A model generated the notes under the pieces. The model did not search any database. It worked only from the letters and a program-made list of their open reading frames with translations, and was not told the origin of the DNA. A DNA stretch of 64,000 nucleotides from Breznakia pachnodae (GTDB taxonomy: Bacteria; Bacillota_I; Bacilli_A; Erysipelotrichales; Erysipelotrichaceae): positions 124,001 through 188,000 of the forward strand of contig NZ_JAUSUR010000008.1 in assembly GCF_030814225.1 (NCBI RefSeq), in the 5' to 3' direction. Below, piece by piece: positions 63,684 to 64,000 of the stretch (positions within the stretch are counted from its first letter, which is position 1; every line of letters begins with the position of its first letter). A program made the translations under genes and the position numbers.

Positions 63684-63712
63684 TTGACCTTTACGGCAAG
63701 AAGGAATACAAT
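63684..63712 (+). promoter_or_regulatory. sigma-A promoter of the hemolysin III-like gene
   Basis: -35 TTGACC (63684-63689), 17-base spacer, -10 TACAAT (63707-63712), 39 bases before the ATG. It lies in the divergent space shared with smc, which has a TATAAT -10 on the other strand. Confidence 0.75.
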
Positions 63713-63751
63713 AGAATAAATCTGTTTTTTTAGAGTTAGGTGGTGGGACAA

Positions 63752-64000
63752 ATGAAGCGAAGTTCAATGAAGGACTTACTTAAATTATCGTTTGGAGAAG
63801 AAGTATTTAACTGTGTAACCCATGGTGTAATGGCAGCAATTATGCTAATCCTTATACCAGCTTGTGCAGTTTATTCTTATGAAGTTGGAGGTACCCTGAG
63901 AGCATTTGCAGTGAGCGTGTTCACAATCAGTATCTTCCTGATGTTTTTGGTATCAACGTTATACCATTCAATGGACTTTGACAGTCCGCATAAGTTTGTA
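63752..64000 (+). CDS. hemolysin III / PAQR-family membrane protein, partial
   Basis: The first 83 codons, cut by the right edge. The opening MKRSSMKDLLKLSFGEEVFN is followed by CVTHGVMAAIMLIL and a second helix ending VSTLYHSM, the HlyIII/TrhA pattern with conserved His residues that bind zinc in PAQR proteins. Members are involved in membrane energetics rather than proven haemolysis. AGGTGG is the ribosome site. Confidence 0.9.
   Translation, partial: MKRSSMKDLLKLSFGEEVFNCVTHGVMAAIMLILIPACAVYSYEVGGTLRAFAVSVFTISIFLMFLVSTLYHSMDFDSPHKFV

Noticed and set aside
1-64000. CRISPR arrays, rRNA, tRNA or IS elements
   Set aside because: No regularly spaced repeats, rRNA-like sequence, tRNA cloverleaf or transposase was found; all intergenic spaces are under 300 bases.

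Overview
This window is a 64-kb piece of a low-GC Firmicutes chromosome, most likely from the Erysipelotrichia (Erysipelotrichaceae-type gut bacteria). The evidence is the AT-rich sequence with strong GGAGG-type ribosome sites, Bacillota-style gene blocks, a T-box in front of tyrS, L27 with the Firmicutes Prp-processed N-terminus, a second PHP-type DnaE, and a distinctly short SMC protein. The family assignment is an inference; the phylum is well supported. I see no rRNA, tRNA, CRISPR, IS element or prophage. No stretch longer than 300 bases lacks a gene.

Layout, left to right. 1-2510: envelope genes on the minus strand (a MurJ/YtgP-like flippase cut by the left edge, a lipoprotein, a FemX-like transferase). 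2629-10982: a long minus-strand cluster matching the Bacillus ccpA-murC-ytpR neighbourhood. In order of transcription it is pepV, trmB, thioredoxin ytpP, ytpR, a disordered acidic protein where Bacillus has sftA, murC, ytxG, ytxH, ccpA, then T-box-controlled tyrS. 11157-15201: pnp, a GNAT acetyltransferase, rpsO and a PDZ-less HtrA. 15307-19129 (plus): a beta-hydroxyacid dehydrogenase and trkA-trkH potassium uptake. 19145-20780: Nudix hydrolase and hemW. 20873-26242: a two-gene unit of unknown function, a 1,644-residue DUF4132 protein with a small partner. 26471-30208: fmt, an ECF S-component, lepA, GNAT. 30330: rpsT (plus).

30673-38711: rpoD region (dnaG, rpoD, trmK) followed by phoH and the competence genes comEA-comEC with holA. 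38725-42744: ybeY, dgkA, era, recO and glyS. 42794-45551: rplU-prp-rpmA, a lipoprotein and obgE, with an L21 leader. 45735-48482: a MarR regulator, a fused double-DUF1538 membrane transporter and a tandem PII-like protein, which look like one autoregulated operon. 48568-53508: a BcrA-type ABC exporter with two permeases plus a duplicated permease. 53595-63621: dnaE, a NimA-like flavoprotein, and the operon smc-ftsY-ylxM-ackA-nrnA. The right edge cuts a hemolysin III-family gene.

Most of the window is housekeeping. The parts most worth a second look are the MarR/DUF1538/tandem-PII operon (a candidate nucleotide-gated cation antiporter), the DUF4132 giant with its possible ubiquitin-fold partner, the disordered protein at the sftA position, the symmetrically shortened SMC arms, and acetate kinase embedded in an SRP/SMC operon. 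All family calls come from reading motifs; no database search was run.
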